A DNA stretch of 64,000 nucleotides from Alteraquisediminimonas sediminicola. GTDB lineage: Bacteria > Pseudomonadota > Alphaproteobacteria > Sphingomonadales > Sphingomonadaceae. Location of the stretch: positions 62,001 to 126,000 of the forward strand of contig NZ_JAHXZS010000001.1 of assembly GCF_019740335.1 (NCBI RefSeq). The letters are read 5' to 3'. Positions within the stretch are counted from its first letter, which is position 1. Each line of letters opens with the position of its first letter. Under the pieces are notes generated by a model. The model did not search any database and was not told where the DNA came from. It worked only from the letters and a program-made list of their open reading frames with translations. A program made the translations under genes and the position numbers. Below, in pieces: positions 41,875 through 52,723 of this stretch.

Positions 41875-42579
41875 ATGATCCGTTCAGTCGCGGTAACGCA
41901 GTCAACAAATGACGATATGGCGGCGCTGGCCAAGGCTGGCGCTGCCGAAGGTTGCTGGCTTTGGGCCGAGCATCAAACTGCGGGCAGGGGGCGGCAGGGG
42001 CGGCTGTGGTCGCCCGCACCCGGCAATCTCTACGCATCGACGCTTGTAAGGTTGCTGCCCGGCGATCCGCCTGCGCCCAGCCTTGCGTTGGTGGCGGCGG
42101 TCGCGTTGGATGCGGCGTTGCTGCCTTTTACCGGGCCGGATCGGTTGCGGATCAAATGGCCCAATGACCTGATGCTGGATAATGCCAAGCTGTCCGGGAT
42201 TTTGCTGGAGCGCGAGGGCGATGCGATTATCGCTGGTTTTGGCGTCAATCTCGCCCATGCGCCGATCATTCCCGACCGCGCGACGATCAGCCTTGCCGAG
42301 GCGGGGCTGGCATATCCGACGCCGGGGGAATTGGTGGAGACGCTCAAGCATCGTTTTGCCGAATATATTGCCTTATGGCGGGCGGAAGGCTTGGCTGCGA
42401 TTGCTGATCAATGGAGCAAGAGATCATTTCCGCTGGGCACCATGATGCGGGCATGGTTGCCGGATGGCAACGCTTGTGACGGGATGTTCGACGGCATGGC
42501 CCCGGATGGCGCGTTACGCTTGCGTCGTGCGTCGGGAAGCGTAGAGACGATCCATGCCGGGGACGTATTCCTGATCTGA
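41875..42579 (+). CDS. birA: Biotin-[acetyl-CoA-carboxylase] ligase
   Basis: A 234-residue biotin protein ligase that activates biotin and attaches it to the carboxylase carrier protein. The N-terminus has VAVTQSTNDDMAA, then the adenylate loop AGRGRQGRLWSP, IKWPNDLMLDNAKLSGILLE and GFGVNLAHA. The DNA-binding winged helix of E. coli BirA is absent, so it should not act as a repressor. The C-terminal SH3-like domain is short. It sits five bases after nuoN and 42 before coaX, the usual alphaproteobacterial order. Confidence 0.93.
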   Translation: MIRSVAVTQSTNDDMAALAKAGAAEGCWLWAEHQTAGRGRQGRLWSPAPGNLYASTLVRLLPGDPPAPSLALVAAVALDAALLPFTGPDRLRIKWPNDLMLDNAKLSGILLEREGDAIIAGFGVNLAHAPIIPDRATISLAEAGLAYPTPGELVETLKHRFAEYIALWRAEGLAAIADQWSKRSFPLGTMMRAWLPDGNACDGMFDGMAPDGALRLRRASGSVETIHAGDVFLI

Positions 42580-42621
42580 TCCGAAATTTTAAAGGCCGAA
42601 AAGTTTAAGGAGAGTGCGGCG

Positions 42622-43398
42622 ATGCTACTCGCCATTGATGCCGGGAATACCAACATCGTTTTCGCCCTGATCGACGGGGACGAGATTGTCGAGCGTTGGC
42701 GCATCGCGACCGATCCGAAGCGCACCGCCGATGAATATGCGGTGTGGCTGAACCAGTTGCTCATCTTGGGTGGCCGTGATCGTTCGGTGGTGGAAGCCGT
42801 CATCATCGCGACGGTGGTGCCGCGCGCGCTTCATAATCTGGAAGTGCTGGCGAGCAAATATTTCGGCGTGGACGCACTGATTGCCGGGCGCGACGAATTG
42901 CCATGGGGTATCGGCCTGTTGGTTGATGAACCGAAAACCGTGGGCGCGGACCGCGTGATCAATGCGATTGCTGCTCATGCATCCCATGCGGGCGATTTGA
43001 TCGTGATCGATTTCGGCACGGCGACCACGTTCGATCATGTGGATGCCCAAGGCAATTATGCGGGCGGTATCATTGCGCCGGGGATTAATCTATCGCTCGA
43101 TGCCTTGGTGGCGGCGGCGGCAAAGCTGCCACGGATCGCCATCCGCGCACCTGATACGAATAAGGTGATTGGCATCAACACCGAAGATCAGATGTTGATC
43201 GGGGTGTATTGGGGCTATATCGCGATGATCGAAGGGCTGGTCGCCCGTATGAAGAAGGAAATTGGCCGTCCGGTGCAGGTGATTGGCACCGGCGGGCTGG
43301 CCACATTGTTCGAGCAGCACAGCCCGGTATTCGATGCGATTGAATCGGACCTGACGATCAGGGGACTGATCATCATGTATCAACGACGGACCGGCTGA
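42622..43398 (+). CDS. coaX: Type III pantothenate kinase
   Basis: A 258-residue CoaX-type kinase, the first step of CoA synthesis. The ASKHA-fold phosphate motifs are [15 protein letters not shown] at the start, [12 protein letters not shown] near 108, [14 protein letters not shown] near 128, and the adenosine-site [11 protein letters not shown] near 222. It needs a monovalent cation and resists feedback by CoA. AAGGAG is the ribosome site. Confidence 0.96.
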   Translation: MLLAIDAGNTNIVFALIDGDEIVERWRIATDPKRTADEYAVWLNQLLILGGRDRSVVEAVIIATVVPRALHNLEVLASKYFGVDALIAGRDELPWGIGLLVDEPKTVGADRVINAIAAHASHAGDLIVIDFGTATTFDHVDAQGNYAGGIIAPGINLSLDALVAAAAKLPRIAIRAPDTNKVIGINTEDQMLIGVYWGYIAMIEGLVARMKKEIGRPVQVIGTGGLATLFEQHSPVFDAIESDLTIRGLIIMYQRRTG

Positions 43399-43525
43399 TT
43401 ATTGTGAGCGCGTGCTTTGTCGCATGAGATGCAGATATTGGCCGCATATTATTGGTATTAGATATTTTTTTGGAAAATCGGAAGCCGGTTTTCCGCACGA
43501 TGTTTTTAGATTGGAATGAATACAG

Positions 43526-45169
43526 GTGACTACACCGGGTAAAGAATTGCTGTTCCTGGCCCTTGGCGGCTCGGATGAAATCGGCATGAATGTGAATCTC
43601 TATGGCTGTCAGGGCAAATGGCTAATGGTCGATCTGGGCCTGACCTTTGCGGGTGGCGATTATCCGGGCGTTGATCTGGTATTGCCGGACCTCAGCTTCA
43701 TCGAAGAGCGCCGCGACGATCTGTTGGGCATCTTGCTGACCCATGGCCATGAAGATCATATCGGCGCGGTGCCTTATCTCGCCGCCGATCTCGGCGTGCC
43801 CCTCTATGCGACGGATTTCACGGCGCGCCTGATCAGGGGCAAGCTGGAAGAAGAAGGCATTGCCGATAAGGTGAAGCTCCATATCGTCCCGGATCGCGGG
43901 CAGGTTCAGGTCGGGCCGTTCAACTGCCGTTATGTGCCACTTGCGCACAGCATTCCGGATATGAGCGCGATCCTGATCGATACGCCTTATGGCCGGGTGT
44001 TCCATACCGGCGATTGGAAGCTGGATGACGATCCCGTGATCGGCGAGGGCGCGACACCGGAGGAACTGACAGCAATTGGCGATGAGGGTGTGTTGGCCTT
44101 GGTGTGCGATAGCACCAATGTGTTCAACCCCAAGGCATCGGGCAGCGAAGGCGGCGTGCGCGACGATCTGCTGCGTTGCGTCAAGGCGGCGCGCGGGCGG
44201 GTGGTTGTCACCAGCTTTGCCTCCAATGCTGCGCGCTTGCAGACTTTGGGCGATGTTGCGGTCAAGACGGGCCGCAAGCTGTGCGTTGCCGGTCGCTCGC
44301 TGGATCGCTTCCTGACCGTCGGCAAAGCGTGCGGGATGTTCAAGAAATTCCCCGATGTGATCGATTTCGACACCGCGATGTCGCTGCCCCGGCGCGATGT
44401 GCTGGTGGTGGCCACGGGTGGGCAGGGCGAAGATCGCGCGGCACTTGCACGAATTGCGGCGGAGAACCATCAGATCAAGCTCGAAGAGGGCGATACCGTG
44501 ATCTTTTCATCGCGCCAGATCCCCGGCAATGAAAAGGCGATTGGCGTCGTCCAGAATAATCTCGCGCGCAAGAATGTGATCATGGTCACTGAAAAGCAGG
44601 CGCATGTCCATGTGTCCGGCCATCCGGGTCGTCCTGAACTGGCGGCGATGTATGGCTGGCTGCGGCCTGAAATCTTGCTGCCGGTCCATGGCGAACGCCG
44701 CCATATGGCTGAACAGGCGCGGTTCGGGATCGAACAGGGCGTGAAGCGCACCTTGGTCCAGTCGAATGGCGATGTCGTCCGCTTGGCGCCAAAGGGACCG
44801 GTCAAGATCGGAAATGAGGCAACCGGGCGACTGGTTTTGGATGGTGATGTGATCCTGCCCGCCAATGGCACGACCATCGCCGAGCGGCGGCGTCTGGCCT
44901 TATATGGCACGGTGCAGGTCGCGATTGCGATTGATGCCGATGGCTGTTTGCATGGCGTCCCGTCGATCAAGCCGATGGGTGTACCGGTCGAAGAAGATCG
45001 CGATGACTTTATCGAAGAGGCGATTACCGTCGTTGAAAATGCCGTCGATAAATATGATGGCCTGGATATGGAAAAATTGCGCGAGTCCGTGCGTCTCGCC
45101 GTGCGGCGTTGCGCCGTCGCTTGGACGGGAAAGAAGCCGATTGTCGATGTCGCGCTGATTACGATCTGA
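43526..45169 (+). CDS. rnj: Ribonuclease J
   Basis: A 547-residue metallo-beta-lactamase/beta-CASP ribonuclease with 5'-3' exo and endo activity in mRNA decay and rRNA processing. The zinc motif HGHEDH is at 73-78. Other ligands lie in LAHSIPD and FHTGDWKLDDDP, and a His in HVHVSGHPGR closes the site. The beta-CASP domain and a C-terminal domain follow. The GTG at 43526 is used; an ATG nearby is out of frame. It follows nuo-birA-coaX and has its own 127-bp upstream region. Confidence 0.95.
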   Translation: MTTPGKELLFLALGGSDEIGMNVNLYGCQGKWLMVDLGLTFAGGDYPGVDLVLPDLSFIEERRDDLLGILLTHGHEDHIGAVPYLAADLGVPLYATDFTARLIRGKLEEEGIADKVKLHIVPDRGQVQVGPFNCRYVPLAHSIPDMSAILIDTPYGRVFHTGDWKLDDDPVIGEGATPEELTAIGDEGVLALVCDSTNVFNPKASGSEGGVRDDLLRCVKAARGRVVVTSFASNAARLQTLGDVAVKTGRKLCVAGRSLDRFLTVGKACGMFKKFPDVIDFDTAMSLPRRDVLVVATGGQGEDRAALARIAAENHQIKLEEGDTVIFSSRQIPGNEKAIGVVQNNLARKNVIMVTEKQAHVHVSGHPGRPELAAMYGWLRPEILLPVHGERRHMAEQARFGIEQGVKRTLVQSNGDVVRLAPKGPVKIGNEATGRLVLDGDVILPANGTTIAERRRLALYGTVQVAIAIDADGCLHGVPSIKPMGVPVEEDRDDFIEEAITVVENAVDKYDGLDMEKLRESVRLAVRRCAVAWTGKKPIVDVALITI

Positions 45170-45176
45170 TGATGAT

Positions 45177-45212
45177 GGGTCGGTGGCGGGCGTTCGCTGC
45201 CGACCCGTTTTT
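45177..45212 (+). terminator. Rho-independent terminator after rnj
   Basis: The GGGTCGG/CCGACCC stem with an internal GC-rich loop is followed by TTTTT, six bases after the rnj stop. It closes the nuo-birA-coaX-rnj block. Confidence 0.85.
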
Positions 45213-45250
45213 CAGTTGAATTCGCTACTTTCTGGCCGCAAGGAGGCAAG

Positions 45251-45517
45251 ATGTTCTGGGGTTCTGCGCTCGCGATCTATTTTCTGTTCTGGTTCGCATC
45301 ATTGTTCATGGTGCTGCCATTTGGCGTGCGCACCCATGCGGACATTGGCAAGCAACATGAAATCGGCCATGCCGAGAGCGCACCTGTCAATTTCAATGCT
45401 TGGATGATCATCCGCCGTACGACTTTACTGTCGGGCGCATTGTTCGCCATATATTATCTTAATTACATTTACGGCTGGATTACGGTCGATATGATCGATC
45501 TTAGCCTGCGTCGCTGA
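45251..45517 (+). CDS. DUF1467 family small membrane protein
   Basis: An 88-residue protein with two hydrophobic segments (residues 5-22, LAIYFLFWFASLFMVLPF, and 55-72, TTLLSGALFAIYYLNYIY). Between them is a polar loop that starts GVRTHADIGKQHEIGHAESAP, the DUF1467 signature. The family is common in alphaproteobacteria and often encoded next to rnj. Function is unknown. AAGGAGG is a near-perfect ribosome site. It lies beyond the rnj terminator, so it probably has its own promoter. Confidence 0.82.
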   Translation: MFWGSALAIYFLFWFASLFMVLPFGVRTHADIGKQHEIGHAESAPVNFNAWMIIRRTTLLSGALFAIYYLNYIYGWITVDMIDLSLRR

Positions 45518-45523
45518 TCACAT

Positions 45524-46054
45524 TTATTGATATTCAACCGTCAGGGTGAACGATCCGGCATAGCTGCCCCCCAATTGGTTTGCGGCTATATTCAGGCGAC
45601 AGCCGACACGCACATCCACGACCCCATCCGTTTTGACGGAACGAAGCGCACCACCATTCAGCGTGAATTGGTCCATGGTCATCGTCGCCCCGCCGCCCAC
45701 CCGGGTCAGCGTAATCGCGGTCGCGGGACGCAGAATGGAAATGGTCTGGCCGCGATAGCCATAGCTCAAGAATTTGGCAGCGGATGTCGTGCCGCCCAAT
45801 AAGGTCACGCCACCCGTGGAACTGCGCCCATCGGTATAGGCATTGATAAAAATGCGCCCGCTGGTCGCACCTGCGCTGAAGCCGCCGAATTCGATGTCGT
45901 GCACCTTGGTCAACGTCAAAGGTGTCACCACGCCGACCGAAATGGGGCTGGTCATGATCGTTGCATGTGCAGGCATCGCGCCAATGAACATGGCGATGAC
46001 ACAGGCCGCGATATGGCGGTGCCGCAATTTGCGATGATGAGACGCATACTTCAT
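45524..46054 (-). CDS. Exported DUF4402-type protein
   Basis: A 176-residue secreted protein. Basic residues (HHRKLRHRH) precede a hydrophobic segment, AACVIAMFIGAMPAHA, with a likely signal-peptidase cleavage after AHA (residue 31). The mature part is an all-beta domain matching DUF4402: LTLTKVHDIEFGGFSAG near its start, then FLSYGYRGQTISILRP, and a conserved Cys near the end. Such proteins resemble pilin-like or spore-coat U-like surface subunits, yet no usher or chaperone gene is nearby. Function unknown. It ends six bases from the convergent stop of DUF1467. Confidence 0.78.
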   Translation of the reverse strand: MKYASHHRKLRHRHIAACVIAMFIGAMPAHATIMTSPISVGVVTPLTLTKVHDIEFGGFSAGATSGRIFINAYTDGRSSTGGVTLLGGTTSAAKFLSYGYRGQTISILRPATAITLTRVGGGATMTMDQFTLNGGALRSVKTDGVVDVRVGCRLNIAANQLGGSYAGSFTLTVEYQ

Positions 46055-46136
46055 GACTTGTGCTTAGCTCAGCACTTCATATCAACGACTTAATCGCGAT
46101 GGTTAAATCGCGATCAAGGATTGAAAGGATGAAAAA

Positions 46137-48527
46137 TCAGGTGCGGAGCCGCTCAATCGCTTGTGCCAGCGCGACATAGAGCTTGCCCATGTCGGAGGAC
46201 AACAGGGTCACGCTCATCAACTGGCCATCGCGGGTGGCGAGGACCTGACGGAGCATCGCTTCAAAATCGTGGATGTAGCGATTGACCTGTTCGCGGAATT
46301 CCGGATCGTCATTATAATGATGCTGGACGCTGCGGGCTTCGCCGCTGTCGAGCAGGCGCACCGCGCGGCGGGTGAACACGCCGCGATCCCCCTTGAGATA
46401 GGCCGACCATGCGGTGTCGGTCACATCATTGGACAGCAATTTCGTCACGTCGATCGAGGTCGAGTTCAGCGCCTCGATCAGCATGGCGACGCGACGCGAA
46501 AGATTGTCGCTTTCGTCATGCTCGCGCTCGGCAGCGGCTTCGTTCAGGCGTTGCTCAATCATCGCCGTGGTGTCGGCGATGGTCAGCATCTGGCGCATCA
46601 GGCGTTCGGAGGCCTTTTGCGCGGCTTCGACCGAAGTATCGGCCTGATCGCGCAATGCGCCGATCTTGTCGTTGATATTGGCATCGAGCACGCGGGACAG
46701 TGCCTCATTGCCCTGTGCGGAAAGCTCGGCCATTGCCTGTGGAATGACGTCGATAATGGCCTGACGCGCCTTGTCGGCGGCCTGTTCCGCCGTCTCGCGC
46801 ACCCGCATCAGGGCTTCGAGCAATTGCGGTCCGGTCTGGCCGGCAAGGTCCTGACCGCGCGTGGCAACGGCCTCCAGATCGGCGTTGAGCGTATTGATTT
46901 GTTCTTGCACCGCCGCAATGTCGATCTTGGTGCGGGCGGCCAGTGATTCCGCGACCCGCGCCTGCGATTTGAGTGACTTTCCGCTTTGATCGAGCGCATC
47001 GCCAATCGCCTGCCCCAACGCATAGGCGCGTTCGAGTTCCGGTAGGCTGGTCTGAATGTGATTCAAATTCTCGCTCGCCAATTGATCGAGGCGGCTGACC
47101 ATCTCCGGCAATTGCGCATCGACCAACTGGACGACATCGGACAGGCGCTGTTCGATCGGGCCGGTTTCGGCGACCAAATGGGTGACGCGGTCATGGCTGC
47201 GTTCGAGCGATTCCAGCAATTGGGCGACCTGCTGTTCATGCGCACTAATCTCACCCGTAAGGGCGGCGGCCTGTGCGCTGCCGCGTTCGTGCAGGCTGGC
47301 GACGGCGCGGATATTTTCATCCAGCGCATCGGCCAGATGTTCCAGTTCTGCCTTGTGGACGGCGCCCGTGCTGGCGGCGCGGGCATCCAATGTGGCGAGG
47401 CGCTTTTCCAGCGTGTCTAGCGAGGCCTGTAATGCGGCAACGCCATTGGAGGCGGCGTCCGCCAGCCCATTGCGCGAGGTTTCGGACAAGGCGACAATCG
47501 CGGCCGCCTGTTCGGAAATGAGGCGGCGCACATCGTCTGCGGCAGAGATGGTGCGTTCAAGCTGGGCATCGACGGTCGCGTGCAGATCGGTTGCGACTTG
47601 GGTGATGCTGGAACTGGTGGACTGGCTGGCGGTTTCGATCTGGCCGATTTGCGCCGCGAGTTTTTGCGCGACCGTGCCGACATCTTGCTGGGTATCGCGA
47701 GCAAGGGCGGTGAGGGCGCTCAACTGGCCTTCCAAGGCGCTGGCGCGTTCATGGGCAATGCTGCCCGCTATTTCCATCGCACCCGTCATCGACCGGCTTT
47801 GCTCCACTGCCTTGGGCAGGGCGTGGAGCAGCAATTGCATTTGCTGTTCGGCGGCGCTGGTCGCTTCATCCAGTGCGGCGCGTTGCTGTGCCAATGCCTC
47901 GCGTTCGCGGGCAAGATCGGCCAACGTGGTCGCGAGACGATCCACAGTATCTTCGCCAAAGCTGGCAAGTTCGCCAGCCTGTTCACGAATTTGGCTGTTA
48001 TGATCGTTGATACGGTTGTTGATCGCCGCAAGCACGCTATCGAGCCCTGCGGCCTCGCGTTGCAGCTTGCGTGCGGAAAATTCCAGCCGCCTGGATTCCG
48101 CATAGCTGCTGCGATTGAGGATCAGCCACATCAGGCCGAATAGGACCAAAGGCAAAGCAAGATAGGCAATGTCGCGGGCAAGCAGCAGTTGATCGGTATA
48201 TAGCGGGATATTGGGGGCGAATGCCCAGCAGGCAAAGCCGGTCCAGCCCAGTGCCAGCACCAGCAACGCGCCATTCAGGACCAAGGGCCAGCGGCTGGCA
48301 ATGGCGGGTTCGTCCCATGACTCCAGCGCATCGTCATGCGAAATCCATGCAGGGCTTTCGAGCATATCGGATGCCGGTGCGTCGTCATTGTTCATATTTG
48401 CGCCTGAAGTTTCTTCGGATTCAACATCGGCCTCAATCGCCGCATCGACAGCAGAATCATCCGCATGGCCCTTGGGCTGGCGGACGATTTTCAATGTGGT
48501 CCCTTTGTCGTGACCGATCTGGGCCAT
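46137..48527 (-). CDS. Large two-TM coiled-coil protein, TipN-like candidate
   Basis: A 796-residue protein. An acidic cytoplasmic N-terminus (about 80 residues) is followed by two membrane helices near 81-103 (LVLNGALLVLALGWTGFACWAF) and 121-138. About 550 residues of Ala/Gln/Glu-rich coiled coil come next. A globular-looking tail (about 680-796) has DTAWSAYLKGDRGVFTRR and SVTLLSSDMGKLYVALAQ. The layout matches alphaproteobacterial TipN, the new-pole marker of Caulobacter. This is an inference from topology; a chemoreceptor-like or other coiled-coil scaffold is possible. AGGGGGA before the ATG at 48527 fixes the start, although the frame extends nine codons upstream. Confidence 0.6.
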   Translation of the reverse strand: MAQIGHDKGTTLKIVRQPKGHADDSAVDAAIEADVESEETSGANMNNDDAPASDMLESPAWISHDDALESWDEPAIASRWPLVLNGALLVLALGWTGFACWAFAPNIPLYTDQLLLARDIAYLALPLVLFGLMWLILNRSSYAESRRLEFSARKLQREAAGLDSVLAAINNRINDHNSQIREQAGELASFGEDTVDRLATTLADLAREREALAQQRAALDEATSAAEQQMQLLLHALPKAVEQSRSMTGAMEIAGSIAHERASALEGQLSALTALARDTQQDVGTVAQKLAAQIGQIETASQSTSSSITQVATDLHATVDAQLERTISAADDVRRLISEQAAAIVALSETSRNGLADAASNGVAALQASLDTLEKRLATLDARAASTGAVHKAELEHLADALDENIRAVASLHERGSAQAAALTGEISAHEQQVAQLLESLERSHDRVTHLVAETGPIEQRLSDVVQLVDAQLPEMVSRLDQLASENLNHIQTSLPELERAYALGQAIGDALDQSGKSLKSQARVAESLAARTKIDIAAVQEQINTLNADLEAVATRGQDLAGQTGPQLLEALMRVRETAEQAADKARQAIIDVIPQAMAELSAQGNEALSRVLDANINDKIGALRDQADTSVEAAQKASERLMRQMLTIADTTAMIEQRLNEAAAEREHDESDNLSRRVAMLIEALNSTSIDVTKLLSNDVTDTAWSAYLKGDRGVFTRRAVRLLDSGEARSVQHHYNDDPEFREQVNRYIHDFEAMLRQVLATRDGQLMSVTLLSSDMGKLYVALAQAIERLRT

Positions 48528-48615
48528 GCTGTCCCCCTGTTTGCGACGATGCACAGTAAACCCTCATAGTAACGGGCCCGAAGCGTTATGGGAAGTCGTG
48601 CTAAGAGGTGCGTAA

Positions 48616-49722
48616 TCAAGGTCGGCAGATCACGCCGCCCGTCATCGGCACGGGCGCGCCGGTCGTGCCGGGGAAGCTGATCGGCAAATCCGCCAATCGC
48701 CGCAGCGCCATATAGGCAAAGCCCTCGGCTTCGGTCGCATCGCCATTCCAGCCAAAGCTATCGACGGCATGGACTTCCGCCCCGCAAAAACGTCCCACCA
48801 TTTCCATCAGCACGGGATTCAGCCGTCCGCCACCCGCTACCAGAATTTGTTGAGGGGGATGGGGGAGCAAGGCGCAGCCTCTGGCAACGCCCATGGCGGT
48901 GAAGGCAGTCAAGGTCGCGGCGCCATCTTCGGGTGAGAGGTGCGCGACCTGCGAAATCGAGAAATCCGCGCGGTCGAGCGATTTTGGCGCAGAGGCGTCG
49001 AAAAACGGATGGGTGAGCATCTGCTTGAGCGTCGCATCATCGACCACGCCCGTGGCGGCGATGCGGCCATCCTTGTCATAAGCGAGACCGAAATGCTGCT
49101 GCACCCAATCGTCGATGAGGGCATTGGCCATGCCGCAATCAAAGGCGATCATGTCTTCATCAGGTCCAATCGCCGTGATGTTCGCGACCCCGCCGAGATT
49201 GAGCAACGCCACCGGGCGACCAAGGCCTTGGGTCATCGCGCCATGATAAATGGGGATGAGCGGCGCCCCCTGACCACCGGCGGCGACATCGGCGCTGCGG
49301 AAGTCATGGACGGTAATGATGTTGGTCGCCTTGGCAAGGGCTTGGCCATCGCCGATTTGCCATGTCCAGCGGCGATCCGGGCGATGGGCGATGGTGTGGC
49401 CGTGAAAGCCGATGGCATGGATGTCCCTTGAGTGGTATCCCGCCTGTTCGATCAGGGCGTGGACAATCTCGGCGTGGCGATCCGTCAATTCCCGCGTGAC
49501 CTGTTCGATCAGATCATGCGCTGTGGGCGCGGGGAGTTTGAGTGCGACATCGCATGCTTCGGCCAATCGGGCGCGAAATGCGTCGTCATAGCTGTGGTGC
49601 AGGAACGCGAGCGGCTCGACATGGCCGAGGCCGTTGCTGCGGATCAAGGCAGCATCCACGCCATCGCGCGAGGTGCCGGACATCAGGCCAATGGCCAATG
49701 AAGGTGGCAATGACGGTTCCAA
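48616..49722 (-). CDS. anmK: Anhydro-N-acetylmuramic acid kinase
   Basis: A 368-residue kinase that recycles anhydro-MurNAc from cell-wall turnover to MurNAc-6-phosphate. The N-terminal ATP loop GLMSGTSRDGVDAAL is the family hallmark. HGHTIAHRPDRRWTWQIGDG, with substrate contacts, is near 105-125, and LLNLGGVANITAIG follows. The C-terminus has VAGGGRLNP and DAVDSFGWNGDATEAEGFAY-like residues (EVHAVDSFGWNGDATEAE). The start is the TTG directly after the hemA stop; a later TTG at 49710 with GGA ahead is an alternative. It is translationally linked to hemA. Confidence 0.9.
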   Translation of the reverse strand: MEPSLPPSLAIGLMSGTSRDGVDAALIRSNGLGHVEPLAFLHHSYDDAFRARLAEACDVALKLPAPTAHDLIEQVTRELTDRHAEIVHALIEQAGYHSRDIHAIGFHGHTIAHRPDRRWTWQIGDGQALAKATNIITVHDFRSADVAAGGQGAPLIPIYHGAMTQGLGRPVALLNLGGVANITAIGPDEDMIAFDCGMANALIDDWVQQHFGLAYDKDGRIAATGVVDDATLKQMLTHPFFDASAPKSLDRADFSISQVAHLSPEDGAATLTAFTAMGVARGCALLPHPPQQILVAGGGRLNPVLMEMVGRFCGAEVHAVDSFGWNGDATEAEGFAYMALRRLADLPISFPGTTGAPVPMTGGVICRP

Positions 49723-50937
49723 TCAGGCCGCCAGCTTCATCTCCAGCCGCCCCCAGATTTCAACCAATGCCGCCGTCAGGTCGCGCATCATTTCTTCGCT
49801 ATGCTGCGGCCCCGGCGTGAAGCGGAGGCGTTCGGTGCCGCGCGGGACGGTCGGGAAGTTGATCGGCTGGACATAAACGCCATATTCCGCCAGCAGCACA
49901 TCGCTGATCTTCTTGGCCTTGACCGGATCACCGACCATCAACGGCACGATATGTGTGACCGATGGCATGACCGGCAGGCCCGCCTTGGCGAAGCAATCCT
50001 TCAAATAAGCGGCGGCGGCCTGCTGGCCTTCGCGCTCGACATTCGACTGTTTCAGATGGCGGACGCTGGCGAGCACGCCTGCGACCAGTACCGGCGACAG
50101 CGAGGTCGTGAATATGAAGCCCGGCGCATAAGACCGGATGACATCGACGATGACGCTATCGGCGGCGATATAGCCACCCATCACGCCAAAGGCCTTGCCG
50201 AGCGTGCCTTCGATGATCGTCACGCGGTCGGCCACGCCGTCGCGATCGGTAATGCCGCCACCGCGCGGGCCATACATGCCGACGGCATGGACTTCATCGC
50301 AATATGTGAGCGCATTATATTTATCGGCAAGGTCGCAGATTTCCGAGATCGGGCCGATATCGCCATCCATTGAATAGACGCTTTCGAACGCGATCAGCTT
50401 GGGCGCTTCCGGATCGGCGGCGGCCAGCAATTCTTCGAGATGCGCGAGATCGTTATGCCGCCATACCTGCTTTTCACAGCCGGAATTACGAATCCCCGCG
50501 ATCATCGAGGCGTGGTTCAGTTCATCCGAAAAGATGATGCAGCCGGGCAGGATCTTGCCGAGCGTCGCCAAGGTCGCCTCGTTCGAAATATAGCCCGAGG
50601 TGAACAGCAGCGCCGCTTCCTTGCCATGCAGATCGGCAAGTTCGGCTTCGAGATCGATGTGATAATGGGTGTTGCCGCCGATGTTGCGCGTCCCGCCAGA
50701 GCCAGCGCCGACATTGTGCAGCGCCTCTTCCATGGCTTCGACCACCTTGGGGTGTTGCCCCATGGCGAGATAGTCATTCGAGCACCAGACCGTGATCGGC
50801 TTGGGACCGTTATGACCGGCGAAACAACGGGCATTGGGGAACATGCCTTTTGTCCGCAGAATATCGATGAATACGCGGTAACGACCTTCGGCATGCAGGC
50901 GATCAATCGCCTGATTAAAAACGCGCTGGTAATCCAA
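49723..50937 (-). CDS. hemA: 5-aminolevulinate synthase
   Basis: A 404-residue PLP enzyme condensing glycine and succinyl-CoA, the first step of haem synthesis in alphaproteobacteria. Conserved blocks are [44 protein letters not shown] (Asp binding the PLP ring), and [15 protein letters not shown] with the PLP Lys. I place the start at a TTG at 50937 ([13 protein letters not shown]): a full AGGAGGT lies seven bases ahead and homologues begin exactly here. An ATG 44 codons upstream keeps the frame open but lacks support. Confidence 0.94.
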   Translation of the reverse strand: MDYQRVFNQAIDRLHAEGRYRVFIDILRTKGMFPNARCFAGHNGPKPITVWCSNDYLAMGQHPKVVEAMEEALHNVGAGSGGTRNIGGNTHYHIDLEAELADLHGKEAALLFTSGYISNEATLATLGKILPGCIIFSDELNHASMIAGIRNSGCEKQVWRHNDLAHLEELLAAADPEAPKLIAFESVYSMDGDIGPISEICDLADKYNALTYCDEVHAVGMYGPRGGGITDRDGVADRVTIIEGTLGKAFGVMGGYIAADSVIVDVIRSYAPGFIFTTSLSPVLVAGVLASVRHLKQSNVEREGQQAAAAYLKDCFAKAGLPVMPSVTHIVPLMVGDPVKAKKISDVLLAEYGVYVQPINFPTVPRGTERLRFTPGPQHSEEMMRDLTAALVEIWGRLEMKLAA

Positions 50938-51081
50938 AGCCTGACCTCCTGGCCGTGTTGCGCTGTCGTTAATCCTTTCGGCTACGGATTTCCAGTGAGA
51001 AATGCGCATCGCCATGCAGGAAAATATACGCCTGTTATCGAAGATAGGGGGCTTTCGGGCCGGTTTCAATTCTTGTCCGAG

Positions 51082-52259
<1,178 letters not shown>

Positions 52260-52260
<1 letters not shown>

Positions 52261-52703
52261 CAGGCCTGATCCTCACGCATAGTCTGAGCTGGCGCGGTTG
52301 GCTGCTGCGGATATTGGGGCAGGGCCGGATCATGCTTGACCCATTTGGGTGCGCTTTGGGTCCAGATGATCGCTTGCGGCGGCAGGATATCAGGATCGTC
52401 GAGCGCGCCTGCGCGCACGCGGATCTGGCCATCGGCGGGGAGCGGGTCAGCAGTGCTGAACAAATGCGTGCCGCAACTGGCGCAAAAGCCACGACGCATC
52501 TTATTGCCGCTGGCGGCGATGCTTTCAAACCATTGAACATCGCCGGTGACGGTCAGGCGATTATCGGGGAACAGCACGTTGAACGTCGCCATGCCCGCCG
52601 CCCAATATTGGCAGTCGCGGCACCAGCACAGGCGCGCTGACGTCGGTTCCGCCTCAATGTTGAAGCGGATCTTTCGGCACAGGCAACCGCCTTGATGGGC
52701 CAT
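52260..52703 (-). CDS. GFA-family zinc protein
   Basis: A 147-residue protein of the glutathione-dependent formaldehyde-activating (Gfa/CENP-V) fold. Zinc ligands are clear: CLC at 7-9, CWCRDC at 26-31, and CASCGTHLF near 73-81. Most family members have no proven glutathione-adduct activity. It lies between moxR and the VWA gene, overlapping the latter, an unusual position for this family, so it may contribute to the job of the trio or be a passenger. Confidence 0.88.
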
Positions 52704-52723
52704 TTTACGGGCTCCTCCGGAAA

